The notes beneath the pieces were generated by a model. It had not been told where the DNA came from, searched no databases, and saw only the letters and a program-made list of their open reading frames with translations. A program made the position numbers and the translations under genes. 25,256 nucleotides of DNA from CAZJNX01 sp964547415 (GTDB taxonomy: Bacteria; Pseudomonadota; Alphaproteobacteria; Rhizobiales; Amorphaceae). The DNA lies in NCBI GenBank assembly GCA_964547415.1, contig CAZJNX010000042.1, positions 1 through 25,256 of the forward strand, given 5' to 3'. Numbering within the stretch: position 1 is the first letter of the stretch; the number at the start of each line of letters is the position of its first letter. Of this stretch, positions 1 to 6,971 are shown in pieces.

Positions 1-1
1 G

Positions 2-439
2 GTCGCCCAGGCCCAGCATGCGCTGCGCGAGATGGCCGACGTCCTGAAGCGCGAGGGCGTGGACGTGAAGTACGCGATCCACCCGGTGGCGGGCCGCATG
101 CCCGGCCACATGAACGTCCTCCTCGCCGAGGCCCAGGTGCCCTACGACGAGGTTTTCGAGCTCGAGGACATCAACTCCGCCTTCACCCAGACGGATGTCG
201 CCTTCGTGATCGGCGCCAACGACGTGACCAACCCGGCCGCCCGCGACGACCCGTCCTCGCCGATCTACGGCATGCCGATCCTCGACGTGGACAAGGCGAA
301 GACGGTTCTGTTCGTCAAGCGCTCGCTCGGCTCGGGCTACGCGGGCATCGACAACACGTTGTTCTACAAGGACAACAACATGATGCTGTTCGGTGACGCC
401 AAGAAGATGGTCGAGGAGATCGTCAAGTCCATCGACTGA
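2..439 (+). CDS. pntB: NAD(P) transhydrogenase subunit beta, C-terminal part (5' end outside window)
   Basis: This is the C-terminal, NADP(H)-binding domain III of the proton-translocating transhydrogenase. The enzyme transfers hydride between NADH and NADP+ across the inner membrane, coupled to the proton gradient. The frame is open from base 2 and enters the window mid-gene; the ATG at 32 is internal. Diagnostic segments are VAQAQHALREM, IHPVAGRMPGHMNVLLAEA, the FVIGANDVTNPAA stretch, the KRSLGSGYAG loop and the terminal LFGDAKKMVEEIVK, all collinear with E. coli PntB. About 145 residues are visible; the membrane domain lies upstream, outside the window. pntA would normally be upstream as well. 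A strong intrinsic terminator starts 41 bp after the stop, so this is probably the last gene of its operon. Identification is firm. Confidence 0.97.
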   Translation, partial: VAQAQHALREMADVLKREGVDVKYAIHPVAGRMPGHMNVLLAEAQVPYDEVFELEDINSAFTQTDVAFVIGANDVTNPAARDDPSSPIYGMPILDVDKAKTVLFVKRSLGSGYAGIDNTLFYKDNNMMLFGDAKKMVEEIVKSID

Positions 440-480
440 TGGTGCGCCCGCACGCGCGGGCCTCTACTGAGACCGACGAG

Positions 481-518
481 AGCCGGGCCCGCTGGCAGCG
501 GGTCCGGCTGTTTGCTTC
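481..518 (+). terminator. Rho-independent terminator after pntB
   Basis: A 12-bp stem (481-492 with 498-509, one G-T pair) encloses a 5-nt loop and is followed by the T-rich GTTTGCTT. A smaller GC hairpin (446-461) lies between it and the stop codon. Position and strength suit the end of the pnt transcript. Confidence 0.75.
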
Positions 519-928
519 GGGGCATCGGCCGCGCGGCGCGAGCGTCTTCGCCTCCGTGCGCAGGCCTGCGCGCCGGGCGGCCCGTCGCGGCAGGTGGCGA
601 TCGCGGCGGCGCGGGGCGCGGGCACGGCCCCGCGATCCCGGCGGACGGGCCTTCCTGGGAAGCGCCCGCATCGCCCGATCGTCCGCCACCGGTCCCGCGC
701 CGCCCTCCCGACCCGTCCGGAGCGTCGGGCCGGGCCGGCGCGCGGGCGAGGCGGGGGCCCCGTGAACGGCGCGGTCCGTCGCGAACGCCGGGCAACCGTG
801 TCGCGGGCTCGGGCTCACCAGGGCGAAGTCGATCCACCCCTCTCGGCCGCCCTCGCCACGGGATGGCGAGCGACGACGGCTTCGAGGCGAGGATCTCGAC
901 GCTGGCTGTGTCCGACGGTCGGGCACCG
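519..928. other. Non-coding stretch, nothing recognised
   Basis: This GC-rich stretch lies between the pntB terminator and the decayed IS110 remnant. Long open frames exist on both strands, but their translations are arginine/proline/glycine-rich and match no family I know. It may be further eroded insertion-sequence flank. Confidence 0.4.
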
Positions 929-1505
929 TCACGCCCTGCGCGCTTTCGCGCCGCGGACAATCGCGCCGACAATGGCGAGGAGCCGTCCGGCGGAGGCGAA
1001 GAGGACAGCCCTGGGCGGCTTGCCTTTCGCCTTCAGGCTGTCCCGCCTGCCTTGTTGTGGCGCCGGGATGCGCCGCGACGCCGTGCGTGCGGCACCGTAA
1101 AGGGCGTCGCGCACCGTGCGGCGGCCACCCCCGACATGGCGTGTGCCACGCCACGTTCCATTGTCGTGGGCGTGGGGCGCGAGCCCCGCAAGCGGGTCGA
1201 TCCGCCGGCGCCACAGGCTGCCGCGTTCGGGCCTTGGCCGAGGAGCGTCGCGCGCACCACGGGAGCGATGCCCGGAACGGCAGTCGATGGCTCGGGCTGT
1301 CTGCGGAGCGGACGATCCTCGGCGATGAGCGCCGCGATCCCGGCGTGGAGATCGGCGATGCGGTCCGAGAGCAGGTCGACCATCGCCCCGGTCTCCTCGC
1401 CGATCTCGTCCTGCCGGCGTCATGGCGGCGCAACTTCTCCCCCGTGCGGATCTCGACGAGCTGCCGGCGACGCCTGAGGAAGGCGCCATGGTGGAAAGCG
1501 GGTGA
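929..1505 (-). pseudogene. IS110-family transposase remnant, C-terminal half, frameshifted
   Basis: Read on the minus strand from about 1505 down to 929, three consecutive frames give one IS110-type protein. They are FLRRRRQLVEIRTGEKLRRHDA, then DEIGEETGAMVDLLSDRIADL and an EDRPLRRQ...VPGIAPVVRATLLG stretch, then RRIDPLAGLAPHAHDNGTWR, GGGRRTVRDALY and KAKGKPPRAVL up to the stop at 929-931. This corresponds to the end of the DEDD catalytic domain, the coiled linker and the C-terminal Transposase_20 domain (helix-hairpin-helix PGIGPV and the serine-type GLAPHxxxSGTWRG block). At least two frameshifts are needed, and the usual Ser in the SGTWRG block reads as Asn (HDNGTWR). It is certainly inactive. 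It overlaps in content with the second IS110 remnant at 4613-5089, so these are two separate copies. Boundaries are approximate. Confidence 0.8.
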
Positions 1506-1577
1506 GGCGGGTCCGAGGAAGGCGGCGTAGCGAGGTGGGTGACGCGCCTCCCGGAACTCCAGGAGGAGCGACGCGCC

Positions 1578-2180
1578 ATGAAGAGAGATGGCACGGTCCT
1601 GCCCGTTGCAGCCCCCCGAGCGCTTCGACGATCCTCCGACGTCGGTGCTGCGGGAGGGCGCGCGCCGGCTGCTGGCGCAAGTGGTCGAGGCGCGGGCCCA
1701 GGCCTTCCTGGAAGCGATGCGGGAGGAGCGGCTGCGGGACCCGGGTCGCCCGGCACGGCCACGGGCCGGCGCGGACCATCCGGGCCGGCATCGAAGCGGT
1801 CCCGGTGAAGCGGGTCGAGCTGTGCGATCGCGGTGCCGGGGATGCGGCGACGCGCCACCATCGCCGCCGGGTTCACGAGGTGGCCAACGTCCCCGACACG
1901 GTGCCGTCGGCCCCGCGGACGATGAAGGCCGACCACGTCGCGATCCGGGACGCGCCGAACCGGGCAGCCGCCGAAGCCGTCGTCGTCCTCATCGAGACGG
2001 ACGCGGCCAGGTACCCCAGGGCGACCCGATGCCTGACGAAGGACGCCGACGCGCGCCTCGCCGTCTTCGACATCCCGGCCGAGCATCCGGATCACTTGCG
2101 GACGACGGGCCCGATCGGGAGCGGCCCCGCGACCGGGCGGCATCGGACCGCGCGCAAGAAGGGTGCCCGGTCCCACCAGG
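1578..2180 (+). pseudogene. IS256-family transposase remnant with frameshifts and internal deletion
   Basis: Successive plus-strand frames spell an IS256 (Transposase_mut) protein. MKRDGTVLPVAAP starts at 1578. Then, shifted, comes ERFDDPPTSVLREGARRLLA and the VVEARAQAFLEA stretch to about 1740. Then, shifted again, comes RHGHGPARTIRAGIEAVPVK to about 1850. The frame continues straight into the family's distal part: RVHEVANVPD (family form WVHKTANVLN), then APNRAAAEA, RATRCLTKDADA and the FDIPAEHPDHLRTT...GRHRTARKKGA block. Roughly 150 residues normally found between these blocks are missing, including the middle of the catalytic domain. Usual length is about 400 residues; about 200 remain. 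Many key residues are changed (PIES reads PIGS). The C-terminus is lost at about 2180, where a degenerate repeat begins. The identification of the remnant is confident; the ends are approximate. Confidence 0.8.
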
Positions 2181-2183
2181 GAC

Positions 2184-2550
2184 ACTGCGCTGGATGGCGG
2201 CCCGATGCGTCCCCGTCACGCGGCCGCCCGCTGGAGCTGCCCGATGCTCGGTCCTTTGTGGGCGGTCGCCCGGGCATGTGGCGTCCGTGGCCGTTCGCGG
2301 GATGGCCACCCGATATCGATATGTGGCCCCCGGTTCGCGGCCGTCCGGGTGCGGGCGCCCTGGAGCGGCTGCCTGCGTGTGTTGCGGACGTGGCCGTTCG
2401 GCGGATGGCTGCCCGAAGCGCGGCCCCCGGTGTGCAGCCGCCTCGCGGCGGCCGTCCGGTGCCGCGCGGGCGTCCGCGGGCGGTTGCCCTGGCGCTGCCG
2501 CGCTGGCGTGTGGCGCCCGTGGCCGTTCGCTGGATGGCTGCCCGATGCGT
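2184..2550. repeat. Degenerate direct repeats, spacing about 100-130 bp
   Basis: A motif of about 30 bp, core GTGGCCGTTCG followed by GGATGGCTGCCCGA, occurs at 2287-2318, 2390-2420 and 2519-2550, with a partial copy (CTGCGCTGGATGGCGGCCCG) at 2184-2210. Intervals between copies are 103, 103 and 129 bp. The spacers share a CGGCCGTCCGG-like segment, so the full unit is probably the whole interval. Spacing is not frame-preserving and no coding role is apparent. Confidence 0.6.
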
Positions 2551-2774
2551 GGCCGTCCGGGCGCGGTCGGCCGCGTCGGGACGGACCCGGCTGCCCACGA
2601 GGCCACCCGCGCCCGTTTGCCGGACCGTTCGGCAAGGACGCACCGCCGCCCCGCCGCGGGCGGGTCCGACGACGCGGCCGGGTGGTCCAAAACGTGACGT
2701 TGCAGGGCCGCCGCCGACCTGCTTGCTGCGCGGCGGGCGGACCAACCGCCCGCCGCCGAAGGAGAGAGGCCGCC
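2551..2774. other. Intergenic leader of the small exported protein gene
   Basis: No gene is seen. The stretch ends with a good ribosome-binding site (AAGGAG near 2759) for the CDS at 2775. A promoter probably lies here, but no clear -35/-10 pair is visible. Confidence 0.3.
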
Positions 2775-3086
2775 ATGGCCGCAGAACAGACCCGCCGCGC
2801 CCGCTGCGCCCTGCGCGGATCGTCCCTCGCCGCCCTCGCGGCCGCCCTCTTCCTCGCGGGGGGCGGGCCAGCGGCCGCCACCCTTTCCCCCGCCGCCCGG
2901 GCGATCGTCGACAGGGTCGCCGCCGACAACCGGCTCGAGGCGATCTGTTCCGACCGCAACGCGGTTGCCGACGCGGTGCGCGCCGCGACCCGCGCACTCC
3001 TGCGCGCTGGCGTGCTGTCGGGAAACCCGCGCCCGGACGCGGAGGCGGCGGGCCGGTCGATCCTCGCCGATTGCGGCCGCCGGTAG
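2775..3086 (+). CDS. Small exported protein of unknown function
   Basis: A 103-residue protein I do not recognise. Residues 1-35 form a signal peptide: basic start (RRARCALR), hydrophobic core LAALAAALFLAGG and a likely AAA-TLS cleavage site, so the product is probably periplasmic. The mature part is helical and alanine-rich (LSPAARAIVDRVAADNRLEA) with two cysteines, at residues 58 and 100, which could form one disulfide. The start is supported by AAGGAG about 10 nt upstream; the frame is open much further upstream but only with low-complexity sequence. The next gene, also a small exported protein, begins 61 bp downstream, so the two may be co-transcribed. It is probably a real gene; function unknown. 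Confidence 0.65.
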   Translation: MAAEQTRRARCALRGSSLAALAAALFLAGGGPAAATLSPAARAIVDRVAADNRLEAICSDRNAVADAVRAATRALLRAGVLSGNPRPDAEAAGRSILADCGRR

Positions 3087-3147
3087 TCCCCGTCCCGCGG
3101 CTCCCCCACCCCCGGACCGTTCGCATCCACAACAAGAAGGCCCAGCG

Positions 3148-3477
3148 ATGAAGGCGAAGACCCTCCTCCACCTCGCGGCGGTCGCCGCCGCGGCCGCCGT
3201 AATGTCGACCGTCGCAGACACGCGCCCGGCCAGCGCGGTCGTCTACTGCACGGCGCCCGGCGTTCCGGCGGGCTGCGTCGCCCGGCCCACCGCGCGGGCC
3301 GTCGTCTACTGCACGCGACCGGGCTACCCGGTCGGCTGCGTCGCCCGGCCGGTGGACCGCGGCGCACCGGGGGTCGGCGTGCGCCCCGGCCTCGGCGCCG
3401 GCGCCCCGGGGGTCGGGATCCGGCCGGGTGTCGGCCTCAACGCGGGCGGGCCGGTGAACCGGCCGGGCGTGCGCTGA
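3148..3477 (+). CDS. Small secreted repeat protein with duplicated Cys motif and Gly/Pro-rich tail
   Basis: A 109-residue protein. Residues 1-30 are a signal peptide (MKAKTLLHLAAVAAAAAV, cleavage near ASA-VVY). Residues 30-50 and 51-71 are a tandem 21-residue repeat, consensus AVVYCTxPGxPxGCVARP, each with two cysteines. The tail from residue 72 is built from PGVGxRPG-type repeats rich in Gly and Pro, without aromatic residues. Similar short YCT-PG-GCVARP proteins occur in Hyphomicrobiales genomes, as I recall, without known function. An AGAAGG ribosome-binding site lies 7-8 nt before the ATG. It is convergent with the SDR gene, whose end is 10 bp away. A cell-envelope location is inferred from the signal peptide only. 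Confidence 0.8.
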   Translation: MKAKTLLHLAAVAAAAAVMSTVADTRPASAVVYCTAPGVPAGCVARPTARAVVYCTRPGYPVGCVARPVDRGAPGVGVRPGLGAGAPGVGIRPGVGLNAGGPVNRPGVR

Positions 3478-3487
3478 ACGCAGGGCG

Positions 3488-4243
3488 TCAGACCGCCGAG
3501 TAGCCGCCGTCGACGACGATGGACTGGCCGGTCACGTAGCGGGCGGCGGGCGAGGCGAGGAAGGCGACGACGTCCGCCACGTCCGCGGGCGTTCCCTGCC
3601 GGCGCATGGGGATGGCGGAGACGAGCGCGCGCTCGGCGGCGGCCGGATCGTCCTGGAAGGACCAGAACGGGTCGTTGAAGGGCGTGTCGATCCACCCCGG
3701 CAGCAGCGCGTTCACCCGGACGCCGCCCGGCGACAGCTCGTCCGCGAGGCTGCGCACGAGGCCGAGGAGGCCGGCCTTGGTCGCATGGTAGGCGGGCATG
3801 CCCGCATGGCCGCGCAGCGCTCCCGTCGACGACGTCAGGATCACCGACGGGTTGGGCGAGGCGAGAAGGTGGGGCGCCGCCGCCTGCACGAGCAGGAAAG
3901 GGGCGGTGAGGTTCACCGCGAGGGAGCGTTGCCACATGGCCGCGGTCCACTGCGCCAGCGGGGCCGAGGCAAGGACGCCCGCCGTCACGAACAGCGTGTC
4001 GATACCGCCGAGACCCTCCGCCGCCTCGCTCGCGAGGGCGGCCGGAACGGCCGGGTCGGCGAGATCCGCCTCCCGGAAGACGCACCGCCCGGCGAGCGGC
4101 TCGGCCGCCGCCGCCCGCCCTTCCTGCCCGTTGACGTCGGCGAGGAACACGGCATCGCCCCGGCGCCGGAACATGCGCAGCGTCTCGCGCCCGATGCCCG
4201 TGGCGCCGCCCGCGAGAAGAACGCGCAAGGGCTCGTCGGTCAT
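3488..4243 (-). CDS. SDR-family NAD(P)-dependent oxidoreductase
   Basis: A classical short-chain dehydrogenase/reductase of 251 residues, the usual family length. The cofactor motif is GGATGIG (residues 12-18, family form TGxxxGIG). D36 at the end of beta-2 favours NAD(H). VTAG (87-90) replaces NNAG. The catalytic set is N111, S139, Y152 and K156 (YHATK). The end GQSIVVDGGYSAV is typical of the FabG-like branch that oxidises secondary alcohols or reduces ketones. The substrate cannot be told from sequence. The ATG at 4243 is preceded on the minus strand by GAGGAG at good spacing; the open frame extends upstream but without family similarity. The gene stands alone, inside a region of decayed mobile elements, convergent with the repeat-protein gene. 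Confidence 0.92.
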   Translation of the reverse strand: MTDEPLRVLLAGGATGIGRETLRMFRRRGDAVFLADVNGQEGRAAAAEPLAGRCVFREADLADPAVPAALASEAAEGLGGIDTLFVTAGVLASAPLAQWTAAMWQRSLAVNLTAPFLLVQAAAPHLLASPNPSVILTSSTGALRGHAGMPAYHATKAGLLGLVRSLADELSPGGVRVNALLPGWIDTPFNDPFWSFQDDPAAAERALVSAIPMRRQGTPADVADVVAFLASPAARYVTGQSIVVDGGYSAV

Positions 4244-4612
4244 GGCATGCTCCTCGGGTTCGCGCCGTGCCGCCGTCTCGCGCCGGCTGTGGTCCGCCCC
4301 CGCGAGGGGGCCGGGCGCCTCGCGCGGAGGGTCCGCCGGAACGATCGGCGGCGTACGGGCCGCAAGCCACCGCCATCGACCGCGTCGAAAAGCCGCCCCC
4401 CTGTCTTTTGGCAAGGTGGCACTTCGGGCGATGGGGAGGGGGGCCCGGTCCCCCCTGTCCGCTGGCGAGGTGGGCGCTTCGCAATGGCGGAAGGGAGTCC
4501 GCCCCCCGAGGGCGCTGAGCCCGTGAGGGAGCACGGGGCTCCCTCCGCGTCGCCCTCGACCGCGACAGTCGCTCGGGCCGATCCCGCACGACATGGACAG
4601 GACCCTCCACCC
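4244..4612. other. Intergenic region carrying a paired short repeat
   Basis: This contains the upstream region of the SDR gene and the paired repeat at 4396-4503 described separately. No gene or clear promoter is seen. Confidence 0.4.
4396..4503. repeat. Paired 54-bp repeat (copies 1 and 2)
   Basis: Two head-to-tail copies start at 4396 and 4450. Each begins CCCCCCTGTC, continues through TTGGC-AGGTGG or CTGGCGAGGTGG and ends in GGGAG-like sequence. The same unit occurs, also as a pair, at 25149-25256. The junction forms a perfect 7-bp hairpin (4437-4443 with 4450-4456, loop CCCGGT), which recalls REP/BIME-type elements. Confidence 0.65.
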
Positions 4613-5089
4613 ATGCCACGCGGCATCGGCTGCGACCTCTCCCGCGCCGTCCCCGACCTCCACGGCCTGCCGAGCGGCGTCGCGTCCCACGCGCGGAACG
4701 ACCCGGACGCGATCGCCGCCCGGGTCGCCTCCCTCGAGCCGGACGGCCTCGTCGGGTCCGCGGCGAGCAGCGGCTGCGACGGTCCGCCCCTCGCCGCGCG
4801 CGGCCCCGCCGTCCCGTGGACCGATCCGCGCCAGGCGCGCGCGTTCGCCAGAGCCACCGGCGTCCTCGCCAGGACCGACGTCGATGCCCGGGTGCTCGCA
4901 CGGATGGGCACGGTCCTCGACCTTCCGATCACGGTCCCAAGCAGCCCGGCACGGAGCAGGCTATCCGATTTCCTCGGGCGCCGCAGGCAGCCGGTCGAGA
5001 TCCGCAAGGCCGGGAAGACCCGCCGCCACGACGCCCGGCAGGACGAGATCGCCCGCCGAGGGCGCCTGCGGGCCGGTGCCCGGCTGTGA
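4613..5089 (+). pseudogene. IS110-family transposase remnant, N-terminal half
   Basis: One open frame of 158 residues matches the N-terminal DEDD domain of IS110 transposases: IGCDLSRAVPDLHGLPSG (first catalytic Asp in CDLS), NDPDAIAARVASLEPDG, GCDGPPLAARGPAVPW, DPRQARAFARATGVLARTD, VDARVLARMGTVLDLP and FLGRRRQPVEIRKAGKTRRH. The family is about 300-400 residues long, so the C-terminal half is missing. The FEATGG block carrying the catalytic Glu reads SAASSG. One residue is lost in the KTDxxDA motif (RTDVDA), which damages the last two acidic positions. It therefore cannot be active, although the frame is surprisingly still open. The C-terminal 25 residues match the start of the minus-strand remnant at 929-1505, including RRHDA and RQDEI, so both come from the same element type. 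Confidence 0.75.
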
Positions 5090-5723
5090 GATCCACGGCT
5101 CCCTTGCCGGCGAGCGGGCAGGGCGACGGCCCGTCCCGGCGGGCGGCGAGCGGCACCCCCCGGACGTCGGCCCGGTGCCCGCGAAGACCCGGCGAAAGCG
5201 CGCCGGTTCCCCCCACCGATCCGCAAGGTGCGTCCGGGAGAAGAGGCTCGTCCGCGCGCGGTCCCGACACCAAACCGCCGCCAAGGCGTGCCGGTCTTTG
5301 CGCGGCATGGACGGGACCTGCGAGCCCGGTCGCGATTCGTCGTCGGATGCGACCCCGCCCGCGGCGTCCCCGGTCGCCGTGTCCCCCGGGCGACCGTTCC
5401 GGGCGGGTGGAGACCACGGGCGATGCCATCGCCCGCGCGGCCGGAACCATGGCGCCGGGCGCCTGGCCCCGGCGGCGTCCGGCCCGTCGGCGCCTTCCGC
5501 CGAAGCCCCGATCCCGGCGGGGCCCGTGCCGTCCGCAAGCCCGCCCGGGCGGCGCTGTCGCGACGTCCACCCGCGTCCGGATGGGGCCGGACGATCGGGC
5601 CGTGCCCGAAGGGCGATCGCGCCGTACCCGAGAATCGTGTGACAACCGGGCGTCGACCGGCGCATGGTCCACCGACGAGGCCCCGCCCGTGGCGGGCCGC
5701 GCCACCAATCCACGGAGGACCCC
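5090..5723. other. Non-coding stretch between IS110 remnant and TPP-enzyme genes
   Basis: All three plus frames and parts of the minus frames stay open because of base composition, but the translations are low-complexity Arg/Pro/Ala and match nothing I know. It probably represents the eroded 3' part of the IS110 element plus the promoter region for the gene at 5724. A ribosome-binding site (GGAGG, 5715-5719) is at the end. Confidence 0.35.
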
Positions 5724-6266
5724 ATGGCTGCGACGCCCCGGCCGGACACCGGCGCCCCCGACTGGCGGTCCGACCTGTTCGACGTCCTGAAGGCCAACGG
5801 CGTGCGCCACGTGGTCCACGTGCCGGATGCGGGGCACGTCACCGCCATCGCCCGCGCCGAGGCGGATCCGGACGTCCGCACCCAGGTGCTCACCACCGAG
5901 GAGGAAGGGATCGGCTACCTCGCGGGCGCCTGGCTCGGCGGGGAGCGGGGGGTGCTGCTCCTGCAGTCCTCGGGCGTCGGCAACTGCATCAACACCCTGG
6001 CGCTGCCGGCATGCGCCCGCTTTCCTCTCCTGATGCTGGTGACGATGCGCGGCGACTGGGCCGAGTTCAACCCGTGGCAGAACCCCATGGGCCAGGCCAC
6101 GGAGACGGTCCTGAAGGCCATGGGCGTCATGACCTGGCGGGCGGACCGGGCGGAGGACGTCGTCCCCCTCGTCCACGGCGCGGCGCGCATGGCCTTCGAG
6201 GGTGACGGCGCCGCCGCCGTCCTCCTCGGCCAGCGCCTCATCGGAGAGAAGACATGGGTGAAGTAG
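5724..6266 (+). CDS. Thiamine-diphosphate enzyme, alpha (PYR-domain) subunit, sulfopyruvate/phosphonopyruvate decarboxylase-like
   Basis: A 180-residue protein consisting of a single TPP-enzyme pyrimidine-binding (PYR) domain. Conserved blocks are FDVLKANGVRHVVHVPDAGH (19-38), the TTEEEGIGYLAGAW segment (57-70), with the Glu that activates the cofactor, LLLQSSGVGNCINTL (78-92) and the RGDWAEFNPWQNPMGQ stretch (109-124). This layout matches the ComD half of sulfopyruvate decarboxylase and the N-terminal half of phosphonopyruvate decarboxylase. The PP domain is supplied by the next gene, which overlaps by 13 bp, so the two should form one enzyme. The real substrate is open: no sulfonate or phosphonate genes are seen nearby. 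The ATG at 5724 has GGAGG 4-5 nt upstream. Confidence 0.85.
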   Translation: MAATPRPDTGAPDWRSDLFDVLKANGVRHVVHVPDAGHVTAIARAEADPDVRTQVLTTEEEGIGYLAGAWLGGERGVLLLQSSGVGNCINTLALPACARFPLLMLVTMRGDWAEFNPWQNPMGQATETVLKAMGVMTWRADRAEDVVPLVHGAARMAFEGDGAAAVLLGQRLIGEKTWVK

Positions 6267-6850
6267 CCCCTTCGGGCGGCCTTTGCCGCCGCGCAGCGGT
6301 GGCCCGGCTCCTTCGGGACCGGGGCGACCTCCTCGTCGTCACCGGCCTCGGCTCGCCCGCCTACGACGTCATGGCGGCGGGCGACCACGAGCGGAACTAC
6401 TACCTCTGGGCAGCGATGGGCTCGGCGACGATGGTGGGCCTCGGCCTCGCCAGCACCCGGCCGGACCTTCCCGTGCTCGTCGTCACCGGCGACGGGGAGG
6501 CGATGATGGGGCTCGGCTCCCTCGCCACGGTCGCCGTCGCCGCGCCGGCGAACCTCACGGTCGTCGTGCTCGACAACGGCCACTTCGGCGAGACCGGCAT
6601 GCAGAGGAGCCACACCGGGGCGGGGGTGGACCTTGCCCGCGTCGCGGCCGCCATGGGCCTTGCCCGGACCGGCACCGTCACGGACATGGCCGGCGTCGCC
6701 GACCTTGCGGACCGCCTCCACGAAGCGACCGGACCGCGGCTCTTCGTCGTCAAGGTGGCGGCGGAGAACCCGCCGCGGGTCCTGCCGCCGCGGGACGCGG
6801 TCCACGTGAAGAACCGTTTCCGCGCCGCGCTCGGCCACGCCCCCATCTGA
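6254..6850 (+). CDS. Thiamine-diphosphate enzyme, beta (PP-domain) subunit, sulfopyruvate decarboxylase-like
   Basis: A 198-residue partner of the preceding gene. It carries the diphosphate/Mg-binding motif: GDGEAMMGLGS starting at residue 79 and ending in the Asn of VVLDN (N108), the GDG-x(26)-N pattern of TPP enzymes. Further ComE-like features are LWAAMGSATMVGLGLA (51-66) and the NGHFGETGMQRSH stretch (108-120), which lines the active site in this family. It starts with ATG inside the end of the alpha gene (13-bp overlap), with GGAGA 6 nt upstream. Translational coupling and 1:1 assembly are inferred. As with the alpha subunit, decarboxylation of a 2-oxo acid such as sulfopyruvate or phosphonopyruvate is the family role; the exact substrate is unknown. 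Confidence 0.85.
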   Translation: MGEVAPSGGLCRRAAVARLLRDRGDLLVVTGLGSPAYDVMAAGDHERNYYLWAAMGSATMVGLGLASTRPDLPVLVVTGDGEAMMGLGSLATVAVAAPANLTVVVLDNGHFGETGMQRSHTGAGVDLARVAAAMGLARTGTVTDMAGVADLADRLHEATGPRLFVVKVAAENPPRVLPPRDAVHVKNRFRAALGHAPI

Positions 6851-6882
6851 GGCCGCCTGCCGCGCCGGTCCGCGCCGACGAG

Positions 6883-6928
6883 CCATGCGCGCGCACCCGC
6901 TCGCGCGGCGCGAGCGGGCGTGGCATGG
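6883..6928. other. Long imperfect hairpin upstream of rpe
   Basis: A perfect 9-bp stem (6896-6904 with 6910-6918, 5-nt loop) is extended outward, through an internal loop, by CCATG (6883-6887) pairing with CATGG (6924-6928). There is no T-run, so it is not a classic terminator. It may be a 5' leader structure or simply a transcript-end stabiliser for the TPP-enzyme genes. Confidence 0.35.
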
Positions 6929-6971
6929 TCCCAGGCTCCACCCGGAACGGAACGGATCGCGGGAGACAACG

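Noticed and set aside
446..461. Small hairpin right after pntB as the terminator
   Set aside because: The stem is only 6 bp and lacks a T-run; the 12-bp hairpin at 481-509 followed by a T-rich stretch is much better.
1502..3151. Single plus-strand gene of about 549 codons
   Set aside because: Only its first third matches anything (the IS256 remnant, in part of the frame); the rest is repeat and low-complexity sequence overlapping better-supported small genes.
3448..3466. Hairpin near the end of the repeat-protein gene as its terminator
   Set aside because: It lies inside the coding sequence and has no T-run; the tail codons for Gly/Pro repeats create such symmetry by chance.
5228..6205. Plus-strand open frame overlapping the TPP alpha subunit
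   Set aside because: It has no recognisable motif, and the overlapping frame from 5724 encodes a clear enzyme with a ribosome-binding site.
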